From Streptococcus mitis (GTDB taxonomy: Bacteria; Bacillota; Bacilli; Lactobacillales; Streptococcaceae), in assembly GCF_009496285.1 (NCBI RefSeq), contig NZ_WIJK01000008.1, forward strand, positions 1-64,000: a DNA stretch of 64,000 bases, in the 5' to 3' direction. Made by a program: the position numbers and the translations under genes. Position 1 is the first letter of the stretch, and each line of letters starts with the position of its first letter. Positions 1-9,755 of the stretch are shown in pieces. The notes below the pieces were generated by a model, which was not told the origin of the DNA, searched no databases, and saw only the letters and a program-made list of their open reading frames with translations.

Positions 1-29
1 TTATAATCAGGTTTTTCTTTGTGAAACAT
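1..29 (-). CDS. 5' end of an unidentified gene, cut by the window edge
   Basis: Only the first nine or ten codons (reading MFHKEKPDYN) are inside the window. The start is supported by a GAGG ribosome-binding site eight bases before the ATG and by a TATAAT-like -10 box further upstream (revcomp of 60-65). Nothing can be said about function. Low confidence, because the reading frame cannot be followed further. Confidence 0.4.
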
Positions 30-59
30 AGGGAACACCTCACAACTTTTCTTACCTCT

Positions 60-65
60 ATTATA
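60..65 (-). promoter_or_regulatory. Putative -10 box for the edge gene
   Basis: TATAAT on the minus strand about 30 bases before the predicted start codon at 27-29. No convincing -35 box is visible at the usual distance. Confidence 0.4.
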
Positions 66-126
66 CGACTTTACACAAAGAAAAGCCCTTAGAAACTGGA
101 CTTCCAAGGACTTTGTCTTCAATCTG

Positions 127-153
127 AAAGAAGACTCACAAGGTCTTCTTTTT
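127..153 (-). terminator. Putative terminator downstream of the amidohydrolase gene
   Basis: An AGAAGAC/GTCTTCT hairpin with T-rich flanks, readable on either strand. A second inverted repeat without a T tract (CTAGGTTA at 214-221, TAACCTAG at 231-238) lies just after the amidohydrolase stop. Together they separate that gene from the edge gene. Confidence 0.5.
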
Positions 154-266
154 CTATGCATCCAACAGCATTACGGACAATACATATTCACTCAATGAAC
201 ATGTTAGACTAAACTAGGTTAAGGCTAGACTAACCTAGCTTGAAAATGTTTTTAAAGAAAATCACT

Positions 267-1526
267 TTACAAGGCTACTGTTAATACTTGCCCTGCTCTT
301 ACAACCTGCTCTCCTGCAATGTAAACATCGTCGACATCACTGGATTTCACGGCATAAACGAGGTGAGACAGCATGTTTTCTTGAGGTTGAAGATGGATTT
401 TTCCTTGGGGCTGGATGACGAGAAAATCAGCCTGCTTACCGACTTCTAGACTACCAATCTCATCTTCCATTCCCAACACCTTAGCTCCTTCAATCGTCAG
501 TGCCTTGAGGGCATTTTCGATTGGAAATTGGCTGGCATCACCACTCTTCATCTTCTGTAAGAGTGCTGCAGTCCGCCCTTCCTCAAACATATCCAGGTTA
601 TTGTTAGAAGCAACTGAGTCCGTCGCAATACCAACTGCTACTCCTGCCTTTTGAAGTTGAACGACTGGTGCAATCCCTGAGGCTAGTTTGAGGTTGCTGA
701 TAGGATTGTGGGCGATAGCGACTTGCGAATCTACCAAGCGCTCAATTTCCTTTTCATTTAACTCCACACCATGGGCAAAGACCGCTTTATGATCTAAATA
801 TCCGAGCTCATCTAGAAAGGCTAATGGGCGTTTGCCATAGCGTTTCAGGATAATGCCTGACTCTTCCTGTGTTTCTGCAACATGGATATGAAGTGGAATG
901 TTTTCTTCTTTTGCTAGCTCAAGACTTGCCTCCAGCAAGTCTCGACCACAACTATAGGGCGAATGAGGGGCCACCATAACCTTGAACTTGGGATCCTGGT
1001 AGCCTTTGATTGACTCAATGATAGCTCGAGTTCTAGCTATGGTTTCAGCCGTCGTCTCCACATCTGAAGAAAAGAGGGTTGGAGAAAAATAGCAACGCAT
1101 CTTGGATGCCTTGACTGCCTCATAAATCTCAGCTATATCCACTCCATTAGGATTATACATGTCGTTGAAGGTTGTTGTTCCAGACTGGAGCATTTCTGTC
1201 AGAGCCTCTTTGACAGCTTTTGTGGTCATCTCTGGTGTAAACTGAGCTTCTGCTGGCCAGATATAGTCATTGAGCCATTCGTGGAGATTGCTATCATCAC
1301 GAATCCCTCTCAAGCCTGTCATGGCAGAGTGAGTATGGCAGTTAACCAAACCAGGCATGATCCAAGCACCCTTATAATCTATGATTTGATCTGCTTGTTT
1401 AAGAATCTCTTGATTTTCCTGACCGACATAGACGATTTGAGAATTTTCAAGAACTAAGATACCATCCAGGTAAACATGGAAATCCTGGTCACAAGTCACA
1501 ATATTTACATGCTGAAAGACTTTCAT
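267..1526 (-). CDS. mtaD: Amidohydrolase, 5-methylthioadenosine/S-adenosylhomocysteine deaminase family
   Basis: A 419-residue metal-dependent hydrolase of the Atz/Trz (ATZ/TRZ-MtaD) family. It carries the HxH metal motif (H64, H66 in NCHTHS), a later HIHVAE histidine, an AHNPISN segment and the IATDSVASNNN aspartate motif, all in the usual order, so it looks catalytically intact. The family deaminates methylthioadenosine, S-adenosylhomocysteine or related purine compounds in the cytosol; the exact substrate cannot be read from sequence. The ATG at 1526 is preferred over the adjacent TTG because AAGGA lies eight bases upstream. It stands alone: a BOX element separates it from the ABC exporter upstream. 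Confidence 0.85.
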   Translation of the reverse strand: MKVFQHVNIVTCDQDFHVYLDGILVLENSQIVYVGQENQEILKQADQIIDYKGAWIMPGLVNCHTHSAMTGLRGIRDDSNLHEWLNDYIWPAEAQFTPEMTTKAVKEALTEMLQSGTTTFNDMYNPNGVDIAEIYEAVKASKMRCYFSPTLFSSDVETTAETIARTRAIIESIKGYQDPKFKVMVAPHSPYSCGRDLLEASLELAKEENIPLHIHVAETQEESGIILKRYGKRPLAFLDELGYLDHKAVFAHGVELNEKEIERLVDSQVAIAHNPISNLKLASGIAPVVQLQKAGVAVGIATDSVASNNNLDMFEEGRTAALLQKMKSGDASQFPIENALKALTIEGAKVLGMEDEIGSLEVGKQADFLVIQPQGKIHLQPQENMLSHLVYAVKSSDVDDVYIAGEQVVRAGQVLTVAL

Positions 1527-1548
1527 CAATAGGTTCCTTTTCTAAATT

Positions 1549-1698
1549 ATACTCTTCGAAAATCTCTTCAAACCACGTCAGCGTCCCCTTACCGTATATA
1601 TGTTACTGACTTCGTCAGTTCTATCTACAACCTCAAAGCAGTGCTTTGAGCAACCTGCGGCTAGCTTCCTAGTTTGCTCTTTGATTTTCATTGAGTAT
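1549..1698 (+). repeat. BOX element, boxA-boxB-boxC form
   Basis: This 150-bp element begins ATACTCTTCGAAAATC and ends GATTTTCATTGAGTAT, which are imperfect inverted repeats. The left part contains the boxA core known from the BOX-A1R typing primer (here with two substitutions, read on the minus strand). The middle holds self-complementary CTGACTTCGTCAG and CAAAGCAGTGCTTTG, as expected of boxB. The length fits one copy each of boxA, boxB and boxC. Confidence 0.9.
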
Positions 1699-1802
1699 TA
1701 GCTTTCATACTAGATAATTTTTCTAGCTATTGTAACAAAAAAGTCACCCGAAGGCAACTTTTATTCTGTATTTGCTTATTTGCTTTATAAACGATTAAAA
1801 AT

Positions 1803-3551
1803 CTATTCTGGACTAAATGCAGCTGCTTCTTGCATTTGATAATATTTCCCTTTTCTCGCCATGAGTTCCTGATGATTGCCATACTCGACAATATCTCCAT
1901 CCACCAAGACAAGAATCAAATCAGCATCTTGAATGGTCGATAAACGGTGGGCAATGATGAAACTTGTCCGCCCCTTCATGAGTTTGGCAAAGGCATCCTG
2001 AACCAGAACCTCGGTACGGGTATCGATGGATGAAGTCGCCTCATCTAAGATAAGAATCTTAGGAATGGCTAGAAAGACACGGGCAATAGTTAAGAGCTGA
2101 GCCTGACCAACAGACAAGGATTCCCCTGCATTTTCAAGCTTGGTATCATAACCATGTGGCAACTGTTGGATAAAGAAGTCTGCGTTAGCTGCCTTGGCTG
2201 CCGCAATGACCTGCTCTCGGCTAGCATCAGGATTGCCAAAGGCAATATTGTCATGAATGCTTCCTTGCTTGAGCCAAGTTTCTTGAAGCACCATTCCAAA
2301 CTGCTGTCGAAGAGAAGCTCGAGTATAGTCATAAATCGAATGACCATCTAGCAAAATATCTCCAGAGTTAATCGGATAAAAACGCATGAGGAGATTGATG
2401 AGGGTGGATTTCCCAGCACCCGTTGGTCCAACGATGGCAACCTTACTGCCAGCTGGAATGTCAATAGACAAGTCCTTGATTAAGATTTTTTCAGGATTGT
2501 AACCAAAAGAAACATGTTTAAAGGAAATAGCTCCACTGACTTGGTCGCTGTTCAATTCTTTAAGACCAGTTTCTCTAATCTCAGGGCTTTCTAAAACAGT
2601 ATAAACACGTTCTGCACAAGCCAAGGCACTTTGCAACTCAGCTAAGACCGATGAAATATCATTAAAAGGCTTGGTGTACTGCTGCACATAATTCAAAAAG
2701 GTCACTAAACGCCCAACCGTCAAAGTAGAACCTGCCATGATGCGTAAGGCTCCAACACCAGCAAGTAGGGCATAAATGAGGGCATTGACAAAACGGGTGG
2801 AAGGATTGACTGTCGATGAATAAAAGATAGCCGACTGAGAATAACCTGCGTAGTTGTCATTTGCCTCATGAAGTCTCTCGATAAATTCTTCCTGAGCATT
2901 GAAGGACTGGATAATGGCCTGTTGGGTGAGCGATTCTTCTATCAACTGAGTCTGAATCCCCCTAGTCTCTGTCTGCTTTTGAAAGAGATGGTAGGATTTC
3001 TTAGCGATAAAGCGTGAAATGACCATAGATAGAGGTGTTAAGAGCAGAACCAAGAGAGTCATCAATAGATGGATTTGGAGCATAGCAAGGATGCTGACCA
3101 AAATCATCAAAACTCCTATGAAAAATTGGTTGAAAATCATATTCAGACCCGCTGCCAACTGCTCGATATCTGTCGTTACACGGCTGACCATTTCCCCACT
3201 ACCTTGTCTATCTACAAGGGCAATCGGAAGACGATGGAGCTTTTCAATGATTTTTTCGCGCAAATCTCTAGTATAGGAGAAAATCAGTCGATTATAGAGG
3301 AGAGGATTGGCCCATTGTACCAGCGTATTTCCTATCACCACCAAAATCATCTGGAGGAAAAACTGCCAAAATAGCTGAGATGAACCATCGACTAGGACTT
3401 GGTCAATCACCTGTCCTATCAAGATTGGTAGATAGATTGATAGGGCTACCTGAGCAATGGTACCTAAGAAAGCCAGGAAAAGAAGGACGGGATGGCCAGC
3501 TAAATCTTTTGCTAATCGTTTAAGGGTTTGACTTGCATGTTTGCCTTTCAT
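1803..3551 (-). CDS. ABC exporter half-transporter, subunit B (membrane domain + ATPase)
   Basis: A 582-residue type I ABC exporter subunit: six predicted membrane helices in the first ~310 residues, then a nucleotide-binding domain with Walker A GPTGAGKST, signature LSVGQ and Walker B ILILDEATSSID. The canonical signature is LSGGQ, so the second Gly is Val here. The start at 3551 has GGAGG just upstream and lies one base after the stop of the partner gene, so the two are co-transcribed and should form a heterodimer. Such pairs export drugs, peptides or lipids; the cargo is unknown. The catalytic Glu of Walker B is present in this subunit. Confidence 0.88.
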   Translation of the reverse strand: MKGKHASQTLKRLAKDLAGHPVLLFLAFLGTIAQVALSIYLPILIGQVIDQVLVDGSSQLFWQFFLQMILVVIGNTLVQWANPLLYNRLIFSYTRDLREKIIEKLHRLPIALVDRQGSGEMVSRVTTDIEQLAAGLNMIFNQFFIGVLMILVSILAMLQIHLLMTLLVLLLTPLSMVISRFIAKKSYHLFQKQTETRGIQTQLIEESLTQQAIIQSFNAQEEFIERLHEANDNYAGYSQSAIFYSSTVNPSTRFVNALIYALLAGVGALRIMAGSTLTVGRLVTFLNYVQQYTKPFNDISSVLAELQSALACAERVYTVLESPEIRETGLKELNSDQVSGAISFKHVSFGYNPEKILIKDLSIDIPAGSKVAIVGPTGAGKSTLINLLMRFYPINSGDILLDGHSIYDYTRASLRQQFGMVLQETWLKQGSIHDNIAFGNPDASREQVIAAAKAANADFFIQQLPHGYDTKLENAGESLSVGQAQLLTIARVFLAIPKILILDEATSSIDTRTEVLVQDAFAKLMKGRTSFIIAHRLSTIQDADLILVLVDGDIVEYGNHQELMARKGKYYQMQEAAAFSPE

Positions 3552-3552
3552 T

Positions 3553-5277
3553 CTAGTCCTCCTTTCCATGTTGGGATGCATTGATTTCACGATAGACTTG
3601 GCTAGTCTCCATCAATTCCTTATGATTTCCAAGTGCTAATTGCTCCCCTTTCTCTAAAAGGAGAATTTGATCAGAAATCTTCAAGGTTGAAGTTCGTTGG
3701 GAAATCAAAATCAAACTGGTATCTGGCAAGTTCTCCTGAATAGCCTTTAGAAGATTGGACTCGGTGATGGTATCAAGGGCTGAAGTCGCATCATCCAAGA
3801 CGAGAAAAGGTGCTTGATGCAAGACTGCTCGGGCGATAGACAGACGTTGTTTTTGCCCACCTGAGAAATTTCGCCCTCCTGCCTCAACTAGGGCATCCAA
3901 GAGTCCTTCCTTTTCACTGACAAAGTTCTTGGCTTGCGCAATCTCCAAGGCCTGCCAGAGTTCTTGATCAGATACTTCTTGATTTAAACCCAAAGTCAAG
4001 TTGGAACGAATAGTTCCCTTAAAGAGTTCGACTTTTTGAGGCACATAGGCAATCCAGGACCGCCACTGCTCAAGATTACGAGGACTAGATCCATTTCGAT
4101 AAAGGTCAATGCTTCCCTTGTCTGCTGGGTAAAGTCCAAGTAAGACTTGCACCAAGCTTGATTTACCAGAACCCGTCCCTCCGATGATACCAAGGATTTT
4201 CCCTTGCTTCATATCAAAGGAAATGTCTCTTAGAGAAGGTTGGGCCGCATCAGGATAGGTAAAGGTCAGTTCTTGGACTTGTAAAACCTGATCACTGGTA
4301 GCTTGTTCTTGTTCTAATTCTGAATGAATATCTTCTGGAGCTTCGGCAAAGACTTCCTCGATTCGCTTAGCTGAGATATAGGACTGGTTGAGGGAATTGA
4401 TCAGCATGGCGAGCTTGACCAATTCCACCAAAATTTGTAAGAGATAGTTGATTAGGGCAATAAGAGCACCCTGACTGAGTAAACCTCCTTGAATAGAAAT
4501 ATAGCCCTGCCAGATGATGACGAGGAGAGTTCCATTGACAATCAGATAGGTCAGAGGAGTTAATAAACTAGACCAGAAGCCTGTCTTTTCTTGTAATTTG
4601 GCATAAACTTGATTAAGGGTTTGAAAAATCTGTAACTCTCGTTTTTCTTGTCCAAAAGCACGAATGACCCGCATGCCTTGTAATTGCTGGCGCGTTTCCT
4701 GAACTAGCTGGTCTGTTTTCTTTCTGAGACTGCTGTAGAGAGGATTGACCAGTCGAGAGAGCCCGACAATGACAATCGTCAAAATCACAACCATGACCAA
4801 GAACCAGAAAGTCAGCTCAGCTGAGATTCGATAGGCCATAAAAATGGCTCCAAAAACGATAATAGGTGCTCGCAAAAAGAGGCGTAGGAATTGATTGATA
4901 CCAGTCTGAATCTGATAGGTGTCAGAGGTCAAGCGGGTCACCAAGCTAGAAGTTGTCAAACGATCTCTGCTATCCTTGGGCAAGGAAAGAATATGACGAT
5001 AAAGGTCGTTTGTCAGTTCTTTGGCAAAACCAACCGCAGCCTTGGCTGAGTAAAACTGGGCTATCAAGGCCACTAAAACGCCAATCACTGCAAAGATAAG
5101 GAGCAGGCCAATCTGCATCCAGAGGTGTCCTTGATCTCTCTGGGGCAAGGATTGGTCAACAATTCCTGCAATCACCATAGGAACCAAGAGTTCAAAAACA
5201 GCTTCAAGTAGCTTGAACAAGGGTGCCAAAATCGATTCCTTGATGTAGGGTTTAAAATAAGATAGTAAGTGTTTCAT
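3553..5277 (-). CDS. ABC exporter half-transporter, subunit A (membrane domain + ATPase)
   Basis: A 574-residue partner of the next gene. It has six predicted helices followed by an ATPase with Walker A GGTGSGKSS, a canonical NFSGGQ signature and Walker B FLVLDDATSALD. The residue after the Walker B Asp, normally the catalytic Glu, is Asp, which is the hallmark of the degenerate site in heterodimeric exporters such as TM287/288 and BmrCD. A GAAGGG ribosome-binding site precedes the ATG. It is first in a two-gene unit; the msrAB gene ends 55 bases upstream. Substrate unknown. Confidence 0.88.
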   Translation of the reverse strand: MKHLLSYFKPYIKESILAPLFKLLEAVFELLVPMVIAGIVDQSLPQRDQGHLWMQIGLLLIFAVIGVLVALIAQFYSAKAAVGFAKELTNDLYRHILSLPKDSRDRLTTSSLVTRLTSDTYQIQTGINQFLRLFLRAPIIVFGAIFMAYRISAELTFWFLVMVVILTIVIVGLSRLVNPLYSSLRKKTDQLVQETRQQLQGMRVIRAFGQEKRELQIFQTLNQVYAKLQEKTGFWSSLLTPLTYLIVNGTLLVIIWQGYISIQGGLLSQGALIALINYLLQILVELVKLAMLINSLNQSYISAKRIEEVFAEAPEDIHSELEQEQATSDQVLQVQELTFTYPDAAQPSLRDISFDMKQGKILGIIGGTGSGKSSLVQVLLGLYPADKGSIDLYRNGSSPRNLEQWRSWIAYVPQKVELFKGTIRSNLTLGLNQEVSDQELWQALEIAQAKNFVSEKEGLLDALVEAGGRNFSGGQKQRLSIARAVLHQAPFLVLDDATSALDTITESNLLKAIQENLPDTSLILISQRTSTLKISDQILLLEKGEQLALGNHKELMETSQVYREINASQHGKED

Positions 5278-5332
5278 AAATCCCTTCTATTTTCTAAAAT
5301 GAAGAAAGTGGGAAGCTCCCACCCTCTCAATT

Positions 5333-6271
5333 TTATTTGTTTAAGTATGGCAATAGATCGCCATATCCTGCTTCGTCCATCTCATCCTTGGCCACAAAGC
5401 GTAAGGAAGCAGAATTGATACAGTAACGAAGTCCACCTAACTCCTGAGGTCCATCAGTAAAGACATGTCCCAAGTGAGCATTGCCAGAACGTGAACGGAC
5501 TTCGATTCGCTCCATACCATGACTTAAGTCTTGGTAGTAATGGATGAGCTCTTTAGAAATTGGTCTACTAAAACTTGGCCAACCGCAGCCTGATGCAAAC
5601 TTATCCTTGGCAAAGAAGAGGGGCTCTCCTGTCGTGATATCGACATAAATTCCTTCCTCAAAGGTTTGATCATAGGCATTGCTAAAGGGAGCTTCCGTCG
5701 CAGCTTCTTGCGTAACTCGGTAAGACTCTTCTGACAAATTTTCTCGTAACGTTGCCTGACTAGGCTTTTCATAGTTGGCGGCATCTATCAGTGGTTTTTC
5801 AGCATCCCTCACATCAATGTGGCAATAACCACCAGGATTTTTCTTGAGGTAGTCTTGGTGATAGTCCTCAGCCAGGATATAGTGACGGAGTTTCTCCACT
5901 TCTACCGCTATCTTGCGACCGAGCATGCGCTCCTGCTCTTGGACAAGGGCATAGATAGTCGGTAAATCCTCTTCATCTTGATAATAAATCCCTGTACGAT
6001 ATTGACGGCCACGGTCATTTCCTTGTTGATTGACAGACAATGGATCAATGACTCGGAAATAATAAAGCAAAATCTCACGGAGCGAGACTGCCTTTTCATC
6101 ATAAATAACTTGAACAGTCTCTGCATGATCTGTTTCTTTGATTAATTGATAATTGGTGGTTTCAACTTGACCATTAGCGTAACCAACACTTGTTTGCAGC
6201 ACTCCAGAAATTCTGGAAAAATATTCTTCCAAGCCCCAAAAACAACCACCTGCTAAATATATTTCTGCCAT
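5333..6271 (-). CDS. msrAB: Fused peptide-methionine sulfoxide reductase MsrA-MsrB
   Basis: A 312-residue fusion. The N-terminal MsrA half carries GCFWG with catalytic Cys10 and reduces the S epimer of methionine sulfoxide. The C-terminal MsrB half carries [10 protein letters not shown] and RYCINSAS with catalytic Cys284, reducing the R epimer. No signal peptide or lipobox is visible, so it should be the cytoplasmic form rather than the extracellular, thioredoxin-linked one. The start at 6271 follows AAGGAGG; an upstream in-frame extension lacks this support. A BOX element lies immediately upstream, so the promoter is near or inside it. Role: repair of oxidised proteins in an H2O2-producing streptococcus. 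Confidence 0.95.
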   Translation of the reverse strand: MAEIYLAGGCFWGLEEYFSRISGVLQTSVGYANGQVETTNYQLIKETDHAETVQVIYDEKAVSLREILLYYFRVIDPLSVNQQGNDRGRQYRTGIYYQDEEDLPTIYALVQEQERMLGRKIAVEVEKLRHYILAEDYHQDYLKKNPGGYCHIDVRDAEKPLIDAANYEKPSQATLRENLSEESYRVTQEAATEAPFSNAYDQTFEEGIYVDITTGEPLFFAKDKFASGCGWPSFSRPISKELIHYYQDLSHGMERIEVRSRSGNAHLGHVFTDGPQELGGLRYCINSASLRFVAKDEMDEAGYGDLLPYLNK

Positions 6272-6320
6272 CTCATACCTCCTTGACCATCTATCGGTCA
6301 TCAAATACGGGAAACATTTC

Positions 6321-6425
6321 ATACTCTTCGAAAATCAAATTCAAACCACGTCAGCTTCGCCTTGCCGTACTCAAGTACAGCCTGCGGCTCGCTTCCTAGT
6401 TTGCTCTTTGATTTTCATTGAGTAT
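6321..6425 (+). repeat. BOX element, short boxA-boxC form
   Basis: A 105-bp element with the same ends as the copy at 1549-1698 and the boxA core, but without the central boxB section. It is in the same orientation and sits between thrB and msrAB. Confidence 0.9.
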
Positions 6426-6445
6426 CAGTTCCCACGTTTCATTTT

Positions 6446-6492
6446 CAAAAAAAGGACAGGAAGCCCTCTAATAGAGAGTTTCCCCATCCTAT
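6446..6492 (-). terminator. Terminator after thrB
   Basis: On the minus strand, GGAAACTCTCT pairs with AGAGGGCTTCC and is followed by a run of seven T. It lies directly downstream of the thrB stop and before the BOX element. Confidence 0.7.
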
Positions 6493-6500
6493 CGCTATAT

Positions 6501-7370
6501 TTATTTTTCTTCGATGCGCACGCCTTCTGTGTCTACTTGCAAATCATGAAGCTTGCCTTTGAACGGTTGTTTTTCAAGCTCTGCCTTAATCTTCGGCATC
6601 TTATCAGGATCAGCTAGAACCATGACAGTAGGCCCAGCGCCAGACAAGTAGGTCGCATAAGCACCGTTTCTCTTGGCAACTTTTTTAATTGTCGCAAATT
6701 CTCGAACCAAATCTTGACGATAACGCTCGTGGAAAAGGTCACTCTCGATAGCTTGACCAGCTTTGACCATGTCTCCTGTCAATAGAGCTGCGATAGCCAC
6801 ATTGGCGATTGAACTTGCTGCAACAGCTTCCTTGTATGATAATTTCTTAGGCAAGACACCACGACTATCGCGAGTTCGCAATTCATAGTTTGGAATATAA
6901 GCTAGGAAAGCACACTCTGGGAAAGGCGCCACAACAGCTGAAACCTGATCTTCGACTGAGCTGGCAATGACCAGATTACCGTAGATGGCTGGTGCAACAT
7001 TATCAGGATGGCCTTCAATCTTAGTCGCCAATTGCAATTTGTCGTGATCGCTTAATTTAAGATTTCCTAATTGATTTGCCAGTTCAATTCCTGCAACGAT
7101 GACAGAGCTCGATGAACCTAGTCCACGCGCAAGCGGAATATCACTAATCATTTTCAGACGTCTTGGTTGTAGGTCTGGAACAATTTGTAAAGCAATCTTC
7201 AGCAAAAGATTACGTTCGTCACGTGGGATCCATTTGCCTAATTGGTGCTCAATCATCCATTCTTCACGTTCTTCACAAACCTGAATTTCTAGATACTTCG
7301 TTACAGCTACACCAACTGAGTCAAATCCAGGACCCACATTGGCACTTGTAGCAGGTACAATAATCTTCAT
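6501..7370 (-). CDS. thrB: Homoserine kinase
   Basis: A 289-residue GHMP-family kinase that phosphorylates homoserine to O-phosphohomoserine for threonine synthesis. The N-terminal [13 protein letters not shown] motif and the ATP-binding loop [11 protein letters not shown] are intact, as is the C-terminal YLSGAGPTV motif. It starts one base after the stop of hom, with AGGAGA as ribosome-binding site, so hom-thrB are one transcript. Threonine synthase (thrC) is not in the window, as usual for streptococci where it lies elsewhere. Confidence 0.96.
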   Translation of the reverse strand: MKIIVPATSANVGPGFDSVGVAVTKYLEIQVCEEREEWMIEHQLGKWIPRDERNLLLKIALQIVPDLQPRRLKMISDIPLARGLGSSSSVIVAGIELANQLGNLKLSDHDKLQLATKIEGHPDNVAPAIYGNLVIASSVEDQVSAVVAPFPECAFLAYIPNYELRTRDSRGVLPKKLSYKEAVAASSIANVAIAALLTGDMVKAGQAIESDLFHERYRQDLVREFATIKKVAKRNGAYATYLSGAGPTVMVLADPDKMPKIKAELEKQPFKGKLHDLQVDTEGVRIEEK

Positions 7371-7371
7371 C

Positions 7372-8658
7372 TTAGTCTCCTAAAACCTTGAAGGTGTTGA
7401 GAAGTTCAAACTCAGATACACCCTTCAAAGCTGATGTAATATTTTCAAGCTGTGCCTTGTTGATTTTATGAGTGATGATAACGACACGAGCCTTGCCTTC
7501 TTGCTTGCCATCTTGAAGGATTTGCTTGAAGGAAATATCTTCCACGTTAAAGAGTTCAGCCAATTTCAAGACTTGACCTTTTGAATCTGGTGCCAAGATT
7601 GAGAAATAGTAGTTGGCTTTGACATCTTCTGGCTGAGCCAAAACAAGGTCACGATGATATTCATTAAAGGCTTTTCCAATTGTACCGTCATTCAAACGAC
7701 GAACGATACGAACTATATCAGCTACGACACTCGTTGCAGTTGGTTTTTGTCCGGCACCTGGTCCATAGTACATAGACTCGCCAATCCCGATAGACTCCAC
7801 AAAGACTGCATTCATAACCCCATTGACACTTGCAAGCGGGTGAGCCTTAGGAAGAAAAGTCGGTGTAACCTCAGCAGCGATTCCAGAAGCTGTTTCTTCG
7901 ATAGAACCTACTAATTTCACAACATAACCAAGTTCTTGAGCTACTGCTACATCTTCTGGAGTGATGTTGCGAATTCCTTGGTGGCCAACATCTTCAAACT
8001 TGACATTCATCCCAAAAGCAAACTGGCTGAGGATGACCATCTTGTAAGCCGCATCAATCCCGTCAACATCATTGGTAGGGTCACTTTCAGCAAAGCCAAG
8101 TCGTTGGGCTTCTGCCAAAGCATCTTCATAAGACCAGCCTTCTGTTACCATTTTGGTCATCATGAAGTTAGATGTTCCATTGACAACACCAAGAACACGT
8201 GTGATTTTGTCTGATGCTAGTGAGTTAACCAAGGTACGAAGGATTGGAATTCCTCCCGCAACAGCTGCTTCATAGTAAAGAGCAACATTATGAGCTTTGG
8301 CAATCTCAAGCAATTCTACACCATGAACAGCCAAAAGGTCCTTGTTGGCTGTCACAACATGCTTCCCTGCTTCTAAGGCACGAGTAATAAAAGTTTTAGC
8401 AGGCTCGATACGTCCCATCAACTCAACAACAATCGTGATGTCTTTGTCTGACAAGATTTCATCGATATTTGTTACAAAATTAAAATCATTTCCTGCCTCA
8501 AGCAAGCGTGCTTTCTCCTCATCGTCTTTGACCAAAACCTTGGCTACTTCAATTTCTGAATGTGCTGCTTGAACAATTTTTTCTTCATTTTCCTTTAGTA
8601 AGAATGGCACACCACTGGCTACTGTACCAAATCCAAGTAAAGCAATCTTAACTGACAT
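7372..8658 (-). CDS. hom: Homoserine dehydrogenase
   Basis: A 428-residue NAD(P)-dependent enzyme that reduces aspartate semialdehyde to homoserine. It shows the Rossmann motif [11 protein letters not shown] at the N-terminus, the catalytic-domain signature [12 protein letters not shown], and a C-terminal ACT-type domain (about residues 350-428), the usual site of threonine feedback control. The start follows CGAGGAG. It is the first gene of the hom-thrB unit and has its own promoter (-10 TATAAT preceded by TG, revcomp of 8690-8695). Confidence 0.96.
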   Translation of the reverse strand: MSVKIALLGFGTVASGVPFLLKENEEKIVQAAHSEIEVAKVLVKDDEEKARLLEAGNDFNFVTNIDEILSDKDITIVVELMGRIEPAKTFITRALEAGKHVVTANKDLLAVHGVELLEIAKAHNVALYYEAAVAGGIPILRTLVNSLASDKITRVLGVVNGTSNFMMTKMVTEGWSYEDALAEAQRLGFAESDPTNDVDGIDAAYKMVILSQFAFGMNVKFEDVGHQGIRNITPEDVAVAQELGYVVKLVGSIEETASGIAAEVTPTFLPKAHPLASVNGVMNAVFVESIGIGESMYYGPGAGQKPTATSVVADIVRIVRRLNDGTIGKAFNEYHRDLVLAQPEDVKANYYFSILAPDSKGQVLKLAELFNVEDISFKQILQDGKQEGKARVVIITHKINKAQLENITSALKGVSEFELLNTFKVLGD

Positions 8659-8689
8659 ATTTGTCTCCTCGAAATTTTCTAATAGTCCT

Positions 8690-8695
8690 ATTATA
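8690..8695 (-). promoter_or_regulatory. Extended -10 promoter of hom-thrB
   Basis: Minus strand TGGTATAAT forms an extended -10; the -35 region (TAGGAA) is weak. It lies about 30 bases before the hom start codon. No riboswitch or attenuator is visible in the short leader. Confidence 0.65.
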
Positions 8696-8756
8696 CCAAA
8701 ATTGTGAGAAAATTCCTACCATTCTGAACTAAAAATAGGAGCGTCAAATCATAAAA

Positions 8757-8790
8757 AAGCCTGCCCTGATACAACCTAGGGCAGACTCTA
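8757..8790 (-). terminator. Terminator after yaaA
   Basis: Minus strand GTCTGCCCT and AGGGCAGGC form the stem, followed by six T. It separates yaaA from the hom promoter. Confidence 0.85.
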
Positions 8791-8798
8791 TTTTCAAT

Positions 8799-9521
8799 CT
8801 ATTTCACAAAAGCCAATTCCTTGCCAGTAGACAGGTCTTCTCGATAGTGGAAACCTGCAAAGCTGAGCTTTTTGATTTCTTCTACCGAAGTCACCTGATT
8901 TTCCATCAAGGCTGTTAAGAAAGCCCCTCTGGCTTTTTTTGAAATGGTTGAGTGGACCTTAAGTTTTCCATCTCTGTCTTCCATAAACTTAAAGGTCACC
9001 ATTTGCTCGCGAACCTCTTTAGGGAAGACAGTTTCGAATTCCGAAGACAAGAGTGAAAAGATTAGTTCTTCACCCTTCACCGACTCTTCATATGCTGATT
9101 GCCAGTGACTTTTCAGGCTTTTCCCAGCGATTTTAAGCTTCATCAAAAAGTCCAGTCTGTGAGGTGCAATCGGTGCAAAGGCTGGAATCACACCGTAAAG
9201 AGCTGACGTTATCATGAGGTGTTTCTCCAGATAGGCTTGTTCAGCTTGGGTTAGATTGTCCCGTTTGATGTTGCGATACATAAGTCCATCAAAGATGTAC
9301 AAGGCTGGATAGTTTCTAGCCGTTCCATTTTTCAAGGCTTGGATATGGTCATACTCCTCTTGCGCCTTTTCGGCAGAGATTTTATAAAAACTCTCTAGTT
9401 CTTGGGCAGAATATCTAGCTAATTCATCCAGAACAGCCTGACTCTCAGGAGACAAAGGTTTTGCCTCTAAACTAGGAATTTCAGTGTTCATTTCTTTTGC
9501 AGTTGGGATTAAAATTTTCAT
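8799..9521 (-). CDS. yaaA: YaaA family peroxide-stress protein (UPF0246/DUF328)
   Basis: A 240-residue protein of the YaaA family, with the family's N-terminal PTAKEM-like start and the characteristic YPALYIFDGLMYRN stretch in the middle. In E. coli YaaA limits free intracellular iron during H2O2 stress and binds DNA; the streptococcal protein has not been assigned a reaction. It is a single-gene unit with its own terminator. That role would fit a genus that makes its own peroxide, but this is inference. Confidence 0.85.
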   Translation of the reverse strand: MKILIPTAKEMNTEIPSLEAKPLSPESQAVLDELARYSAQELESFYKISAEKAQEEYDHIQALKNGTARNYPALYIFDGLMYRNIKRDNLTQAEQAYLEKHLMITSALYGVIPAFAPIAPHRLDFLMKLKIAGKSLKSHWQSAYEESVKGEELIFSLLSSEFETVFPKEVREQMVTFKFMEDRDGKLKVHSTISKKARGAFLTALMENQVTSVEEIKKLSFAGFHYREDLSTGKELAFVK

Positions 9522-9570
9522 AGTGTTAGTGTAGCATATTTTTCTAGGACTACCAAGGATTTGTACTTAA

Positions 9571-9749
9571 AAGAGAGTGGGACAGAAATCGGTAATTCGT
9601 TAGAATTCGATTTCGTCGTCCCACCTCCGCACAGTTGAGTAGGGTTGTAAAAGCTGATGAAATCAGCGTAGTAGAGCCCACTCAACCACTGCGTCTTGCT
9701 CGACAATCCAAAGACAATTGAGAGGCTAGGACTTTTGTCCCAGACTCTT
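9571..9749 (+). repeat. Dispersed MITE-like repeat with terminal inverted repeats
   Basis: The 179-bp segment begins AAGAGAGTGGGACA and ends TGTCCCAGACTCTT, inverted repeats with two mismatches, and has an inner pair GTTGAGTAGGG/CCCACTCAAC. Its left 60 bases match, in opposite orientation, the right end of the element at 49347-49518. No coding capacity. It is not a BOX element; I cannot name the family with certainty. Confidence 0.7.
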
Positions 9750-9755
9750 CTTTCC

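Noticed and set aside
1549..1698. RUP element or IS remnant
   Set aside because: The core matches the BOX-A1R sequence and the length fits boxA+boxB+boxC; no transposase remains.
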